From assembly GCA_024220505.1 (NCBI GenBank), contig JAKZZE010000002.1, positions 1,550,001 through 1,614,000 of the forward strand: a stretch of DNA of 64,000 bases, written 5' to 3'. The DNA is from Rhizopus arrhizus. Taxonomy: Eukaryota; Mucoromycota; Mucoromycetes; Mucorales; Rhizopodaceae. The position numbers and the translations under genes are program-made. Of this stretch, positions 1-10,782 are shown piece by piece (within the stretch, counting starts at the first letter, position 1; every line of letters begins with the position of its first letter). Below the pieces are notes generated by a model. That model was not told the origin of the DNA. It saw nothing but the letters and a program-made list of their open reading frames with translations, and ran no database searches.

Positions 1-61
1 TAATAAATAATTTCTTTGAATACATGATGTCTATAATACATTTATTTTTTTTTAATAATAT

Positions 62-2491
62 TTATACATTTTTAAGGTCATCCATGCGTTCCTTTAAGCG
101 TTCATAAGATGGTGTGTCTTCAAATATGTCCTTTACTTTCCCCATTAAGCCTTTGAGAATAAGACGTGATTGATAGCGCCAATCTGAACATACGGGCGCA
201 CCATCTTGTGTTTTATCACCTAAACTTTCATACATATCTACAGTTTCAAGTGCAACGGTAGTAACATCTTCAAATATGCTCTCTTCAGTCTCAATTCGAG
301 GATCATGCATGACAGATCGGTAAGCTTTAACGGAGGTTTCAAGGGCTTCAGCATAACGCTTCTGCCACAAATAGAACTTTGCACAAATCATCCAAATATC
401 TGGTGAGTTTGTAATTCGGCTCAAGATCACATCTTCTAACAGACGTTGGACATGTACAGACAAACGAGCGCCATCTCTATCATGAGGGTCCTTCCAATTT
501 TGAACTACACTTTCTATAATCATGCGGAGCACACCAACATCTACAGATTTGTCTCGTACCTTATCCCATCGAAGTTCAACCACACGCTGCATGGCATAAA
601 TAGAGTCAGCAAATTGACCAACATCGATTGATACAAACAACAAGTTTTGCCACATTCTCCAATCATCAAACTTGATTCTGGTGGCACGCTTGAGAGCCAA
701 AAAGGCGTCAGTCTTCTTATCCATTTTAGTATAAATACTAGCCAAGTTATTCCATGCTTCTGCTTGTTCATCATCCAAAAGGACCACCCGTTGAAAGGCA
801 CGAGCACTAACTTCCCAATTTTCAACAACCATAGCAGCACAACCAAGAATGTACCAAGAGCTTTCAAAGAGCGGGTTGATTTCAAGTGCCTTTTGATAAC
901 ATTCGATAGCAGCCTCATAGTTGTTGTGTTTGAATTCATAGGAACCTAAGCTACGCATAGCACGGGCATAGTGATGATTGGAAATTTCCCAAGACTTTCG
1001 CCAATGTGCAGGTTCGAGTTCGAGATCACCCAAGATGCACCAGTATTTAGGTGAATTGGGATTCACCTCCATGAGACGTTGTAAGATTTGCTTGGCTTTT
1101 TGTGCTTGTTCCATCATTTGATAACAAGAAATAACATCTTCCCACATTTCGAGTCTTTCAAAGATGTCTGCCGCTGATCGAAGAACACCAAGAGAAACAA
1201 ATCGACGAGCTAATTCACGCTCCATTTCCCACTTGCTAGGTAACAACAGATCGTAAAAATAAGCAAGACGCTCCTGAACTGTGGAGTCTTCCACCTTGAT
1301 TTGGTCTACGAGTGCTTGCAGTTGAAGAGCAGAACGTTCTACTGTACGGCCTTTGTTAGATTCAAGACGAGAACGTAACAAAAGGCCCATTGTGTGTACC
1401 ATCCAGTTGTTGGCGTTTTCAAGTACACGAGTAACATAAGGAACCATCTGTTCTGTAGTAATACCATGGTCAGGATTGGTGTTTTTGACATTTAAGCAGA
1501 ATGCAAGTAAAATACATTGATCAATTACATTCAAGTTGCCATGACGCTTATCGCTTTCTTTTTCATTCTTTTCGTTTTCCGTAAAGGCAATCTTTTCCAA
1601 TACAGTATCATCATTCAAATCTAATGTTTCAGGCTTTGTTGCTTCCGTATCTGTCTTTTCTTGATCTTTACTTTCGGCCAAAACAACCAATTGAGAAACA
1701 TCAAATGTTTGAAACTTTGTACGGCGGCCAAGAGCACCTGTGAGAGACCAGGTAAATCCTGATTCCTTTTGAGCTGATTCCATACTTTGTAAAGCTTCTT
1801 TATCTTGTCCGTAGTAGCTGTGGATCAAACCAGTTTCTAACTGATGACGGATCTTAAGATGTCGACTACCTGGTTCTTTATAATTATCTATAGCTTCAGC
1901 ACTTGCTTGAGACAAGGCAATCAATTCATTCTGAAGTGAGCCAGTGAATTCGTCTAACAGTTGTTGTTGAATAAAAGTAGCACGCATCGACCAAAATGAT
2001 CCAGTCAAAGTATCTTTGCAGGAAGCTGATAATAAAGTGAGAGCAATAGCTAACAATCCAAGTTGCTGTGTGAGGTGGTAAACTTCTTCACTGTCGGCTG
2101 AAAGAGATTGAAGACATGCCTTGTGTATCTTTGTTTCAAGTTCTTCATTCTTTTCATTAGAGAATAGCTCGGAGACTGTAAATGAAAGTATAGGTCCAGT
2201 CCAATTGATTTGAATGAAGCTGTTGAGGCAGGCAATACCAGTGGCCAAAATTTGAAATCGAACAGTTTCGTCTTCCAAGTTTAAAGCTGAGAGTCTATCG
2301 CTAACCCATTGTTGAATATCGCCGGATTCTCCCAAAGGATTAGTTTTGGCATTTTGAAAAACGATGCTGTTCTTTATAACTTGAGCATATTGTCCCTTTT
2401 GAATGTCGGATACAAATAAGCTAAAGATAGAATCAGAAGCAGGGTATTCAGTGCCGAGGACGAGAGACTCTTCTGCTTTGGAAAAAGCCAT
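62..2491 (-). CDS. TPR protein of the TTC27/Emw1 family
   Basis: One uninterrupted 809-codon frame, starting MAFSKAEESL and ending MDDLKNV; no intron is needed. The C-terminal half (about residues 480-640) holds tandem TPR units of the NYEAAIECYQKALEINP and AEAWNNLASIYTKMDKK type, with a helical solenoid on either side. Length is close to human TTC27 (about 840 aa) and yeast Emw1 (about 900 aa). In yeast, Emw1 is essential and linked to cell-wall integrity; TTC27 probably acts as a co-chaperone scaffold. The family name rests on length, architecture and the TPR block; no search was run. The stop lies 61 nt from the window edge. The upstream side is AT-rich with a poly(T) stretch near 2530. 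Confidence 0.85.
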   Translation of the reverse strand: MAFSKAEESLVLGTEYPASDSIFSLFVSDIQKGQYAQVIKNSIVFQNAKTNPLGESGDIQQWVSDRLSALNLEDETVRFQILATGIACLNSFIQINWTGPILSFTVSELFSNEKNEELETKIHKACLQSLSADSEEVYHLTQQLGLLAIALTLLSASCKDTLTGSFWSMRATFIQQQLLDEFTGSLQNELIALSQASAEAIDNYKEPGSRHLKIRHQLETGLIHSYYGQDKEALQSMESAQKESGFTWSLTGALGRRTKFQTFDVSQLVVLAESKDQEKTDTEATKPETLDLNDDTVLEKIAFTENEKNEKESDKRHGNLNVIDQCILLAFCLNVKNTNPDHGITTEQMVPYVTRVLENANNWMVHTMGLLLRSRLESNKGRTVERSALQLQALVDQIKVEDSTVQERLAYFYDLLLPSKWEMERELARRFVSLGVLRSAADIFERLEMWEDVISCYQMMEQAQKAKQILQRLMEVNPNSPKYWCILGDLELEPAHWRKSWEISNHHYARAMRSLGSYEFKHNNYEAAIECYQKALEINPLFESSWYILGCAAMVVENWEVSARAFQRVVLLDDEQAEAWNNLASIYTKMDKKTDAFLALKRATRIKFDDWRMWQNLLFVSIDVGQFADSIYAMQRVVELRWDKVRDKSVDVGVLRMIIESVVQNWKDPHDRDGARLSVHVQRLLEDVILSRITNSPDIWMICAKFYLWQKRYAEALETSVKAYRSVMHDPRIETEESIFEDVTTVALETVDMYESLGDKTQDGAPVCSDWRYQSRLILKGLMGKVKDIFEDTPSYERLKERMDDLKNV

Positions 2492-4129
2492 ATTAGTGAG
2501 AGTTAAAAAATAGAAGTATAATTGTTTTTTTTTTTTTTTGCATAGATGTCAAAAAATCATACAAGCCACAGCCATTATTTGTAAGCTTATTGTTCCTGAT
2601 GTTTCCATGGAAAAAAGTTGAACGAATATATTATTAATAAGCATCCAAAGACATGTAATTTTACCTATAAAAATTTCGAATAATCAAAACCAAAAAAAAG
2701 TAATAGTAGTCTCATCAAATTTGACTTTTATTGAAAAATGTAAGTATGCTCAGTTATATTGCATCTTTTGTATTATCATTGCTTTTAGAAACCCACATGA
2801 TGCATTGCTGGACTAAAATACATTATCCATATGAGCACCATTTTTTTTCATTATCATACTCTTAAACAAATTCATACTCGAATCTGACAATACAACTCTG
2901 TAAAGATATAATGTTCTATGATGTTTAGGAAAACTTGATTTCGCAGCTCATGATTTGCGGAAAAGAAGGAAAATAAATGACTTGAATTTACCTAGACTGA
3001 ATAAACGAAGAAGACTTTGTGCCTTGTATGGAAATGATGCAGATGCCCCTTTTTATAAATTAACTATACAGTTTTTCTTGTCAGATATCGTTGTCAACGA
3101 AGCACGCTTGTACGTATACTATCCTGCGTGTATCAATGTGAAAAACAATTAAATACTAGCCAATGCATAATTAACTATCAAACAAACAATTGCTAGCTGA
3201 CTTCTTCTCCATTTTTTGATATATGCCGTTGTAGCGATTTGCAAGATAGATCTCGATTATTATAAGCAATTATATGTCCACAAAAGGAGTAAATAGGACT
3301 GCTGCTTCTACTTGAGTAAAAAGAAAATCAATTGTATACACTACTTCATAACTTAGTAGGCAACTTCAAAAACAAATTCTTTTATATAGGTCGAATTGAA
3401 CACATAAAAATAAAAACTACATAAATGTTCGCCCTGATCAGGTCAATCTGTTAAGAAGTTAATGCTAAGGAAAACCCCTTTGGGATCAAGGGTAAAAAAT
3501 ATAAAAGGGAAAGAAATGAGTGGAGCTATCAAAGAAAAGTTAGAGGAATTGACTTAGTCATATAAGAAGCTTTTGACCGTGTGAGTGCTTGGTAGGAATC
3601 AGTTTGTTATGGTGCAGCTGGTCTAGTTCATGCAGTATTGAGCATATAATCGGCCACCGCTGTGATCAGGTAGGACGTAGCGGAAGCATATTCGTAAGGA
3701 ATGATGATAGATCTTTTATAGTTTCGGGCATAAATAGGTGTTGGTGCATAGTAAGTCAGTCGATAGCATGGTTCTTTGAGAGGTGCTGTGGAGGGTGCTT
3801 GGGGTATGGTCTAGACTTGCCACTAGGTAGTCACCCTAATCTCCGAAGTATACAGCAACTAAGTTATGGATTGAACATAGGTAACCACATAATGGGATCA
3901 GTGGTGAATGACACCATCTTCCAAAGCAAGGACTTAGGCAGGAGATAACATTGATATCCTATAATACACCAAATGTATAGTAGTAGGCGATTGAGTAATA
4001 TGCATTCAGGTAGATGTAGGGGCATATTTTATTTTTGAAATTAGCTAATCTTTTTTTTAAAAAAAAGTTGGCCAGTAAGTTATGGAAATAGCTTACATGC
4101 TTATCCTTGCAATTATGAATCAGCTTTCG
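2492..4129. other. Intergenic, mostly unexplained; one weak 65-codon ORF
   Basis: AT-rich DNA with no gene I can support. A 65-codon plus-strand frame at 2955-3152 is rich in Lys/Arg and looks weakly coding. A textbook-looking intron (GTAAGT to TTTTAG, 50 nt) lies at about 2740-2789. No full model closes, so these may be relics. From about 3440 to 3960 the DNA is GC-richer than its surroundings and every frame is broken by stops. It may be the upstream part of the retrotransposon remnant that follows, but I cannot show that. Confidence 0.5.
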
Positions 4130-4960
4130 GCTACAGGTCTTCATTCCAAGTGTTTTTCCCCGTTCCATAACGCTGGTTTTTTACACGCAAATAATCCAAG
4201 CCTAACTGGAATATGCCTTTATAATTACCAAAATTACGCCGTTCCTTACAAATAAACTCGATGATGCACAGAACACAGGTATGTACCATATTTTTGGTGG
4301 CTCTTCTTGGTTCTCTGTCAAGGTAATGCTCTACCTTACGAAAATGCCTTCCATACAAGAACGTGTCTAGAGTCTCCAATCTCAATTCCTTCTACACTCC
4401 TTTACGCTTCCAGACGATATCTTGCTTTCTCGCTTACTGTGCTATATCTGTTACTCTAACAATCATTCACAATAATATACTCTTTCAAAGTCATCTTCAT
4501 AGAAAAAATGTCTACTCCATCCTGGATGTCAAGACGAACGAGCTCTAAAAATGATTCAACCACAGTTCCGACAAGACAATCTCTGTCAAAGGTGCTCCTC
4601 CCGTAAATTTACACTTCTTTCCCAAAGTCAACTAGTTATTTCCTTGGGCTCTATCTTGTGGCTACCAATGACCAGAGTAGAGCCAAGTCGCTGTGTGCGT
4701 TGGCGTCTCGGATGGCTGCCTGGTAGTGTATCCAGACCACACCCCTTCCATCCTTCACAAACACTTACGAAATTTCATTATATTCATTGTCTCAATATGC
4801 AGCGTCAACTACAATTGCCTGAAACAGTATCCGATCATCTGTCCTTCCTTTTGAACAAATCCCTAACCGAATACCATGTTTCTTTCAAGCAGTCCTTACT
4901 TAATTTCTTTGATGGTTGACCATTTGTATCATTCTCCATGAGCTTGGTTACCTATGCCAT
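4130..4960 (+). mobile_element. Decayed LINE (non-LTR) reverse transcriptase, C-terminal part
   Basis: Plus-strand frames with stops and shifts between them read as the end of a fungal LINE reverse transcriptase. At about 4185-4390 come LEYAF, LDDAQNTGMYHIFGG and MPSIQERV. At about 4375-4440 come QSQFLLHSFTLPDDILLSRLL-like residues. At about 4690-4880 come the C-terminal RWRLGWLPG, the H-x-x-x-CLNM knuckle and the DHLSFLLN end. The order is that of an intact element, and the same motifs recur in the minus-strand remnant at 46.6-47.4 kb. No frame is intact, so it is dead. The family was recognised by motif memory, not a search. Confidence 0.7.
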
Positions 4961-5626
4961 GAAAAACTTTCGCCCTCAACGCCGCCTCATCCTGGGCAAA
5001 GACCCCTCGATTGGCTTCCTATTTTCTCTCGCTAGCGTCTCACACTTGTCAACGTTTCTTTCTCCCCAAACGTTTTATCTTTGATCTTATAAGAAGTTTT
5101 TACCTTCCACTCATATCTTTATCTGACCCGGAAGAAAGCGATGAAAACTGAATTATCATGCATCTATTTGGTTAATTTTATTTGTAAATAAATTAAATGC
5201 TTTAATGTACATGTCAGTCTGCAGTAATTTAAATCAAAATTGAAGACCTCATATTTAGTGACATACTTTACCAAGACTCTTACGATATTTAATCTCAAAT
5301 ACATTTCTATTGTGTTTTACTTTCCAAATGCCAATTACTAACTAACCAAAAATAGAAACATATAACATAAATTCTATTCACGTTGGATATCATCCGAAAC
5401 ATGCTGGAAAGAACCTGATGGATCTGCATATGTTTAGTGGATAAGTATTAGAATTTCGTTCTACATCAAATTAATGTCAAAACAAAGCCTTTAATATTTT
5501 AAAATACTAGCAGCCAGTAGGATGCAATTACAGTTTTATTTTACATTTTAAAAGACATGTGCATACAAATAGGACTCCAATAGATCGTGATTTTGTTTTA
5601 ACGTTTATGTAAGAAAAACCAGCTTT
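4961..5626. other. Intergenic, nothing recognised
   Basis: AT-rich. Contains the tail of the LINE remnant up to about 5100 and probably the 3' UTR of the thaumatin-like gene. No coding signal or RNA gene seen. Confidence 0.6.
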
Positions 5627-6325
5627 CTAACAAATGGTAACCGTAAAGGCTCTTGTATTACACATAAGCACGCTTGTGGCATCATCATAGGCGTAGCTGT
5701 AGACATCTGGACAGACATCTTTTACTTGTTTAGTATAGTGATTGGCATGACAGAGATTTTGACCATTATAAGAGCCAGTGCAGCAAAGTTCATCCGTATT
5801 GAATTTAGTACAAGCACTCTTACAGCCCGATACTTTACCCTTATCATCATAAGTCTCCCAACCAGAAGGACACTTGGGAAGCTTTTTGCAGCTTGCAGTT
5901 TTACACATGCGACCGTTAGTGTCTCCCTTTTTGCTCTTGGAGACAGGCTCAACTACCATGGGTAAATTATAGCCATCAACAAAGGAAATGTCATAGAATG
6001 TACTACCAGAGGCCAAAAAGTGGAATTCAGCAAGAGAAGCAGGAGAGCCCATACCTGAATCAAAGCATCTGTCACCTGAACAATTTTTTCTTCCCCAAAC
6101 ACGGCCACTCCATCCAACAGGAGGGTTGATTTTGTATGTACTATTGGCAGCAACACTGACTACCTTGCCAAACCAGTCAACGTCCTTGGAGTGTCCTACT
6201 TTTAAAGTGGCATTGCATCTATTCTTGACAATGATAGTAGGCTGGCCAAGACTATTTATATCAGAAGGTGCAGCAAAAACCATACTGACCAAAAGGGTAA
6301 TGAAAGGAAGGAATGCAAACATCAC
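5627..6325 (-). CDS. Secreted thaumatin-like protein (PR-5/GH152-type fold)
   Basis: A single exon of 232 aa. The first 18 residues (MMFAFLPFITLLVSMVFA) form a signal peptide, probably cut before APSD. The body has the thaumatin pattern: a G-R-V-W-G-R-x-C-S-G-D-R-C-x-S-G block near residues 75-90, and near the C-terminus a CPDVYSYAYDDATS block followed by a Cys-rich end. Fourteen cysteines are present, enough for seven disulfides. Family members are small secreted beta-rich proteins; some bind or cleave beta-glucans, and fungal ones are thought to act on the cell wall. Activity here is inferred only. A palindromic TATTTAAATA box lies 70 nt upstream of the ATG. Confidence 0.9.
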   Translation of the reverse strand: MMFAFLPFITLLVSMVFAAPSDINSLGQPTIIVKNRCNATLKVGHSKDVDWFGKVVSVAANSTYKINPPVGWSGRVWGRKNCSGDRCFDSGMGSPASLAEFHFLASGSTFYDISFVDGYNLPMVVEPVSKSKKGDTNGRMCKTASCKKLPKCPSGWETYDDKGKVSGCKSACTKFNTDELCCTGSYNGQNLCHANHYTKQVKDVCPDVYSYAYDDATSVLMCNTRAFTVTIC

Positions 6326-6394
6326 AACAATTCAAATAAGGAATGCAATATGCAACAAAAAGGATAAAAGGTTTGATTTGTGTATTATGTCCCT

Positions 6395-6404
6395 TATTTA
6401 AATA
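6395..6404 (-). promoter_or_regulatory. TATA-like box for the thaumatin-like gene
   Basis: TATTTAAATA, a perfect palindrome 70-80 nt upstream of the ATG at 6325. Position and sequence fit a core promoter element. No transcript data. Confidence 0.45.
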
Positions 6405-7380
6405 CAAATGTTTGGAAGATTAGAAAAAAACTTCTCCAATGAAGACTCTACCATTAAAAATTTTTATAGGATGAATTTCAGTATCGTTTGATCAGGGGTC
6501 CGTATGTATCTCTCAGCTCATTGTTCATAAATAACATTTGTTTCCCCTCTTTGGCTTTCCTTAGTTAAAAAGCATTGCTTTTTTGAATGAGTCTTCAAAT
6601 AAACAAGTAAATTTATTTTCCAACGTAACAAAAAGGAACTAGTATCTCAACGGACATCAATTTCAGGAACCTGACATTTACTGGATTTGATATCATTAGT
6701 GTAACCAGAATAATATCTTTTCAATATCATGTCCATGCACAATAAAGAGTGACTTTATGTCGGCTTCTCACGTTAATTACTATACAGAATGTTATAATCT
6801 ATCTATTATAATACAATGTAACATGATATCTAATATGATTTGTATGAAAGAAGAAATCAACTCACAAACTCTTTTTCAGTTATAAAAATAGAATGCACTC
6901 TAACCTGAAAAGCGCTTTTTAAAAATCGGTAAATATACAATTCTCGGTTTTCTAATGAATCATGTTTTTTAAACACATTCTTTTTACAGACTTACAAGAA
7001 GATTCAACTGAAACTGTTACTCTCGCCGTACAAAGCTAATTGATGATAAATTCAAAAAAAAAAAAAAAGATTTCTATGCTCAAAGAATTTATCAGTCATA
7101 TGAATTCAGGTTAAGAAAATACTTGAGTGAGGTGATTTGCATAGTTTTTGCTGAACTTGATGAAAATCAACCAATTTAGACCTATTATTGACACAATCGA
7201 AGTATTTTTACTGTCTTTTTATCAAACTTTACATTTTTTTTACATAGGAGTGCATTTCACCCGTTCTGATGTTGAAAACTGGGTTTTATAGGTAGCTTCC
7301 AAATAAGGAATATGTGTGACTTGACTATTAAGATGCATAAATCTCACTTTTTGGTTTCTTTTAAAAAAATTAAACATAGA
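6405..7380. other. Intergenic, AT-rich, nothing recognised
   Basis: No open frame or RNA fold recognised. Homopolymer A and T runs only; the end is the likely promoter of the SUMO-like gene at 7381. Confidence 0.6.
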
Positions 7381-8713
7381 ATGAGCAATTTCGACATTGT
7401 TGATTCGGGAAACAAAAAGTCTTTTATAGATTCCTTAAATAAACGTAGTGCTCTAAAATAAATGAAGAATGATACGCAAAAAGCTTATCCTTTCTTTACA
7501 TAGGCAAAAAATTTGGTCTGGACGATTCGGACTCTTCTGAAGAAGAAGGTTTAGTCAAAAAGCAAATAAAACCAACAAAGCATTTTCATAATGGGCTCAC
7601 AAAGACAGAGCAAGAAAATTTACTTGATTATTCAACAAAGACAGATAGCGCCTCCCAACCAACAATACCATCAAATATACAGAAAGGAAAAGGTAAAGCG
7701 CATGATTCGTCAATACGCAGCGCGTCACCTCAAATCAATACAGCAAGTTCAGGACTACCTGTAACATTGTTAAATCCACCTATTTTGTATAATAAGAAAA
7801 GATGTTGCAGTAATTGTATAGCTTTAATTTATTTTCAGTTAAAATAGATTGTCGTCATCGGAAGAAGAGGAAGAAGAAATAAAGGAGGTGCGTTCAGACT
7901 TTGGGGTTGATGATTTGGATCCTGATATAGCAGCATACTTGAACGAATCCAGTGAAGCAGCAGCAGAGCCGGAAAAGATCAGTATTAAGTTACAATATGT
8001 GAACGATTCTACTCAAAAATATGAAAATAAGTTATTAAAACCAATGATAGTGATTGTGATGAATGTAAGAGGAGATAATAGTCGTGATCGACTTACTATA
8101 TAACCAATTACTTTTTTTGTTTTCAGGATGAACAATTTGATAAAATCTTAAGCACATTTTGTAAACATAAAAAATTAAAAAAGGAGGAAGTTATATTGAG
8201 CTATAAAGAGGATAAGGTATTTCTTAGAGGAACACCTGCTGGTATAGGTATGGTTGGACCAGAAACTCGTACGATGTGTAAGTGTCTCTTTATTCAAAAA
8301 ACTAAAAAAGAAGCAAATGATTTTTTTAGATGTCTATCCTGTGCAAGTATGGGAAGAGAAACTAAAGAAAGAAGAAATAAAATTAAATAAAAGATTAAAA
8401 CTAAATCAGAGTGACGATGCGATGGAAGAAGAAGAGGATGAAAAAATGATAATAAAGCTAAGAGGAGATGATGGAAAAGAGATTAGTGCACGAGTAAAAA
8501 GAGTAAGTTTGTGCATGACAATGATTACAATCACAATTAAACTATAATCAGAGCACATTATTATCTGCCGCTGCTGAAATGTACAAGAAAATAACAAAAA
8601 TTGAAGGAAAAATTCAGCTTTATTTTGAAGGCGAACCGTTGAATCTTGGTTTAACAATAGCTGATACAGAATTAGAAAGTGAGGATTTATTGGAAGTTGT
8701 TGTAAAAAATTAA
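7381..8713 (+). CDS. Rad60/Esc2/NIP45-type protein with SUMO-like domains
   Basis: Spliced from six exons: 7381-7447, 7504-7786, 7848-8064, 8127-8277, 8330-8502 and 8552-8713, giving 350 aa in phase. The N-terminal part is acidic and disordered (DDSDSSEEE; a second Glu/Ser cluster at exon 3). A first ubiquitin-like region follows (KISIKLQY ... FCKHKKLKKEEVILSY ... VFLRGTPAGIGM). The C-terminus is a second SUMO-like domain (IIKLRGDDGKEISARVKR ... IQLYFEGEPLNLGLTIADTE ... LLEVVVKN). This acidic N-terminus plus tandem SUMO-like architecture defines RENi proteins, which act with Smc5/6 and SUMO in genome stability and silencing. The exon-1 donor (GTGCTC) is the weakest junction. The next gene starts 90 nt after the stop on the same strand. 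Confidence 0.8.
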
Positions 8714-8803
8714 AAAATTTTAAACTTAACAAAATATGCCTTTGCTTATAAAATATGCTACTTCATTCCTGTTACTTTTCCCCTCTTCTCTTCCTTATCA
8801 TTA

Positions 8804-10119
8804 ATGAATCGTATATCTTTTCTTATTTTTATTATCTTAACAATCGTTTATGCATTGAATCCCGCGACTGCAAGTAAAATCAACTCAAAATCGATTACGG
8901 AAAATACCATTCCAAAAGGTATAAGAGAAAGGGAGATTGAACTTGCCTTATTAAAATAATACATGTAGCCTTCAGATCATTTAAACCCAAGACAGGAATC
9001 AGGGTTCAATATAAAGACACTATTTTAGAGAATGGAATGATACTCTCTGAAGAGCAATCGAGTCAAATGCCACTAGTTTCATTTGAATTGGCATCTCCTG
9101 ATAAAGATTATACACTGATTATGGTAAATCTTTCTTCATTCTCACAAGGAATCTGGTTCTAATAAACAAACAAAAAAAAGTTTGATATAGACACTGGACT
9201 TACTCATTGGGTTGTTACAGATATTCATGGTAAAGTACCTATTTGATCTTCAGACCTTTATCTTAATTCCTTATCCTCCTCGATAACAAAAGGTGTTGAA
9301 AATGGAGGAACATCAGCGCGTACTCAAATTCCTTACAAACAAACTGTACCTAACCATCGTTACCTATTTACTGTATTTGAACAACCTCAAAAGGATCAAT
9401 CGGTGATCGTAGACCGGTATTTTGACATCAAGCAATTCCTTGAACAGAATCATCTGCAATTAGCCTCAGTTTTATACATGAAGCAAGAAAGGAAAAGAAG
9501 TCGTGAGAAGAGAGTAGACGAGATATCAGAGGTTGGTCACTTTGTTAGCGGTTTGGCAAGTAATGTGATGGGATTCTTAAAAGCGTTTGGTATTGAGCCT
9601 GGAAGAAAGAGCGAAAGTTTTAATTTTATTGATCAAGGCAAAGCAGCTTTTGAATCCTCTTTTAATTCAATGAAGAGCGCTCATGACAACAAGCAAAGAC
9701 ATGACATCAATCCTGTTTCTAATCTTTTTTATACAAAGAAAATGATTTCTACAGCAAGTGTTCCTATCAACTCTCATCAAAGTGCAAAAGAGGATAATCC
9801 TGCCAAGGCTGTTGAAAGTGTGATCAGCAAAGTCTTTCGTGATATTCAAAACAACGCCTCTGCCCAAGCCCAATCAACAGCAGTCGCGTCAGCTCAAGTC
9901 CCCACTCCATCTACCAGGAAAAATCCAAATGAGTCCATTCAAAGCGATAAGAATACAAATCCTTGGTTCTTTGGTGGTCTCCAGAACGTAATGGATAACG
10001 TTTCGGATTTCCGCAAGAAGATCGCAGATAAGTTGAAGGAAAACTTGGCTATGGAAGAAAAATTAGCCATGGAAGGAAAATTGGCTATGGAGGAAGATGA
10101 GACCAATCAAGTACCATAA
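8804..10119 (+). CDS. Secreted or ER-targeted PEBP-family protein with long C-terminal extension
   Basis: Four exons (8804-8918, 8969-9123, 9181-9229, 9293-10119) give 381 a. The start MNRISFLIFIILTIVYA is a signal peptide. Residues about 35-180 follow the phosphatidylethanolamine-binding fold: AFRSFKPKTGIRVQYKD, then P-L-V-S-F-E-L and D-Y-T-L-I-M-F-D-I-D-T (usual DPDAP motif), then THWVVTDIHG, and HRYLFTVFEQ at 128-137. The D-x-D anion-binding pair is kept but Pro and Ala of the DPDAP motif are replaced. The remaining 200 residues are polar and low-complexity, ending in three near-identical copies of a 7-residue M-E-x-K-L-A repeat. PEBPs bind phospholipids or inhibit proteases or kinases; the ligand here is unknown. 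It sits 90 nt behind the SUMO-like gene. Confidence 0.8.
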
Positions 10120-10782
10120 AGTGTTTATTTAATTATTATTTTCATTTAGATTTTTTTGAGTTCTAGAGGTGCAAACTTGCTATCATCAAATCTATAGACA
10201 TTAAAAAAAAGTATATAGTTTCTTTATCAAATACATTTATTTTTATATTCTTTTAAATAATTCAACTTTAGAAGGAATGTTAATTTTGTTTTATCTAGCA
10301 ACTTGATAACAAGATAGATGCACATTTTCTTTTTCAAATGTAAATTTCAAGGAAATTTGCTTCTAATCTACTATTGTTATGTCTTTATGAGCTTTGTAAT
10401 ATTATCTTTTACAGGTTTTCATAAACTCAGTTATGGTTACTGAACGTTATCGAGGAAAATGAGAGGGGGAGGGGGAGACAGGGGATAATGAATAAGACGA
10501 TCCTGTTACATGGATATCCACACCCTATTTTTGTACAAGCATCATAATACTTGTCTGCATAACACAAACATTCATAAAAATGGAGAGTGACTATGTAAAT
10601 TCAATGCATAAATTATCCCACACAAAAAAGTTTGCTTTTGATTTGTCGATATATGCATCACAAGGGGTGTCTTACTGTTATCATTTTTTTCTGTAAACTC
10701 ACAGTCTGTGTTTTTTTTTCTTGACCCCTTTTTTCTTCTTTTTCTTTCATTCTTTTTTCATCAAAATCAAAGGGAAAAAAAA
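10120..10782. other. Intergenic; short G-rich stretch at about 10461-10484
   Basis: AT-rich 3' and 5' flanks. The only distinct feature is a purine stretch with three G runs; a fourth run needed for a stable quadruplex is missing. No gene seen. Confidence 0.6.

Noticed and set aside
10461..10484. G-quadruplex candidate
   Set aside because: Only three G runs of useful length.
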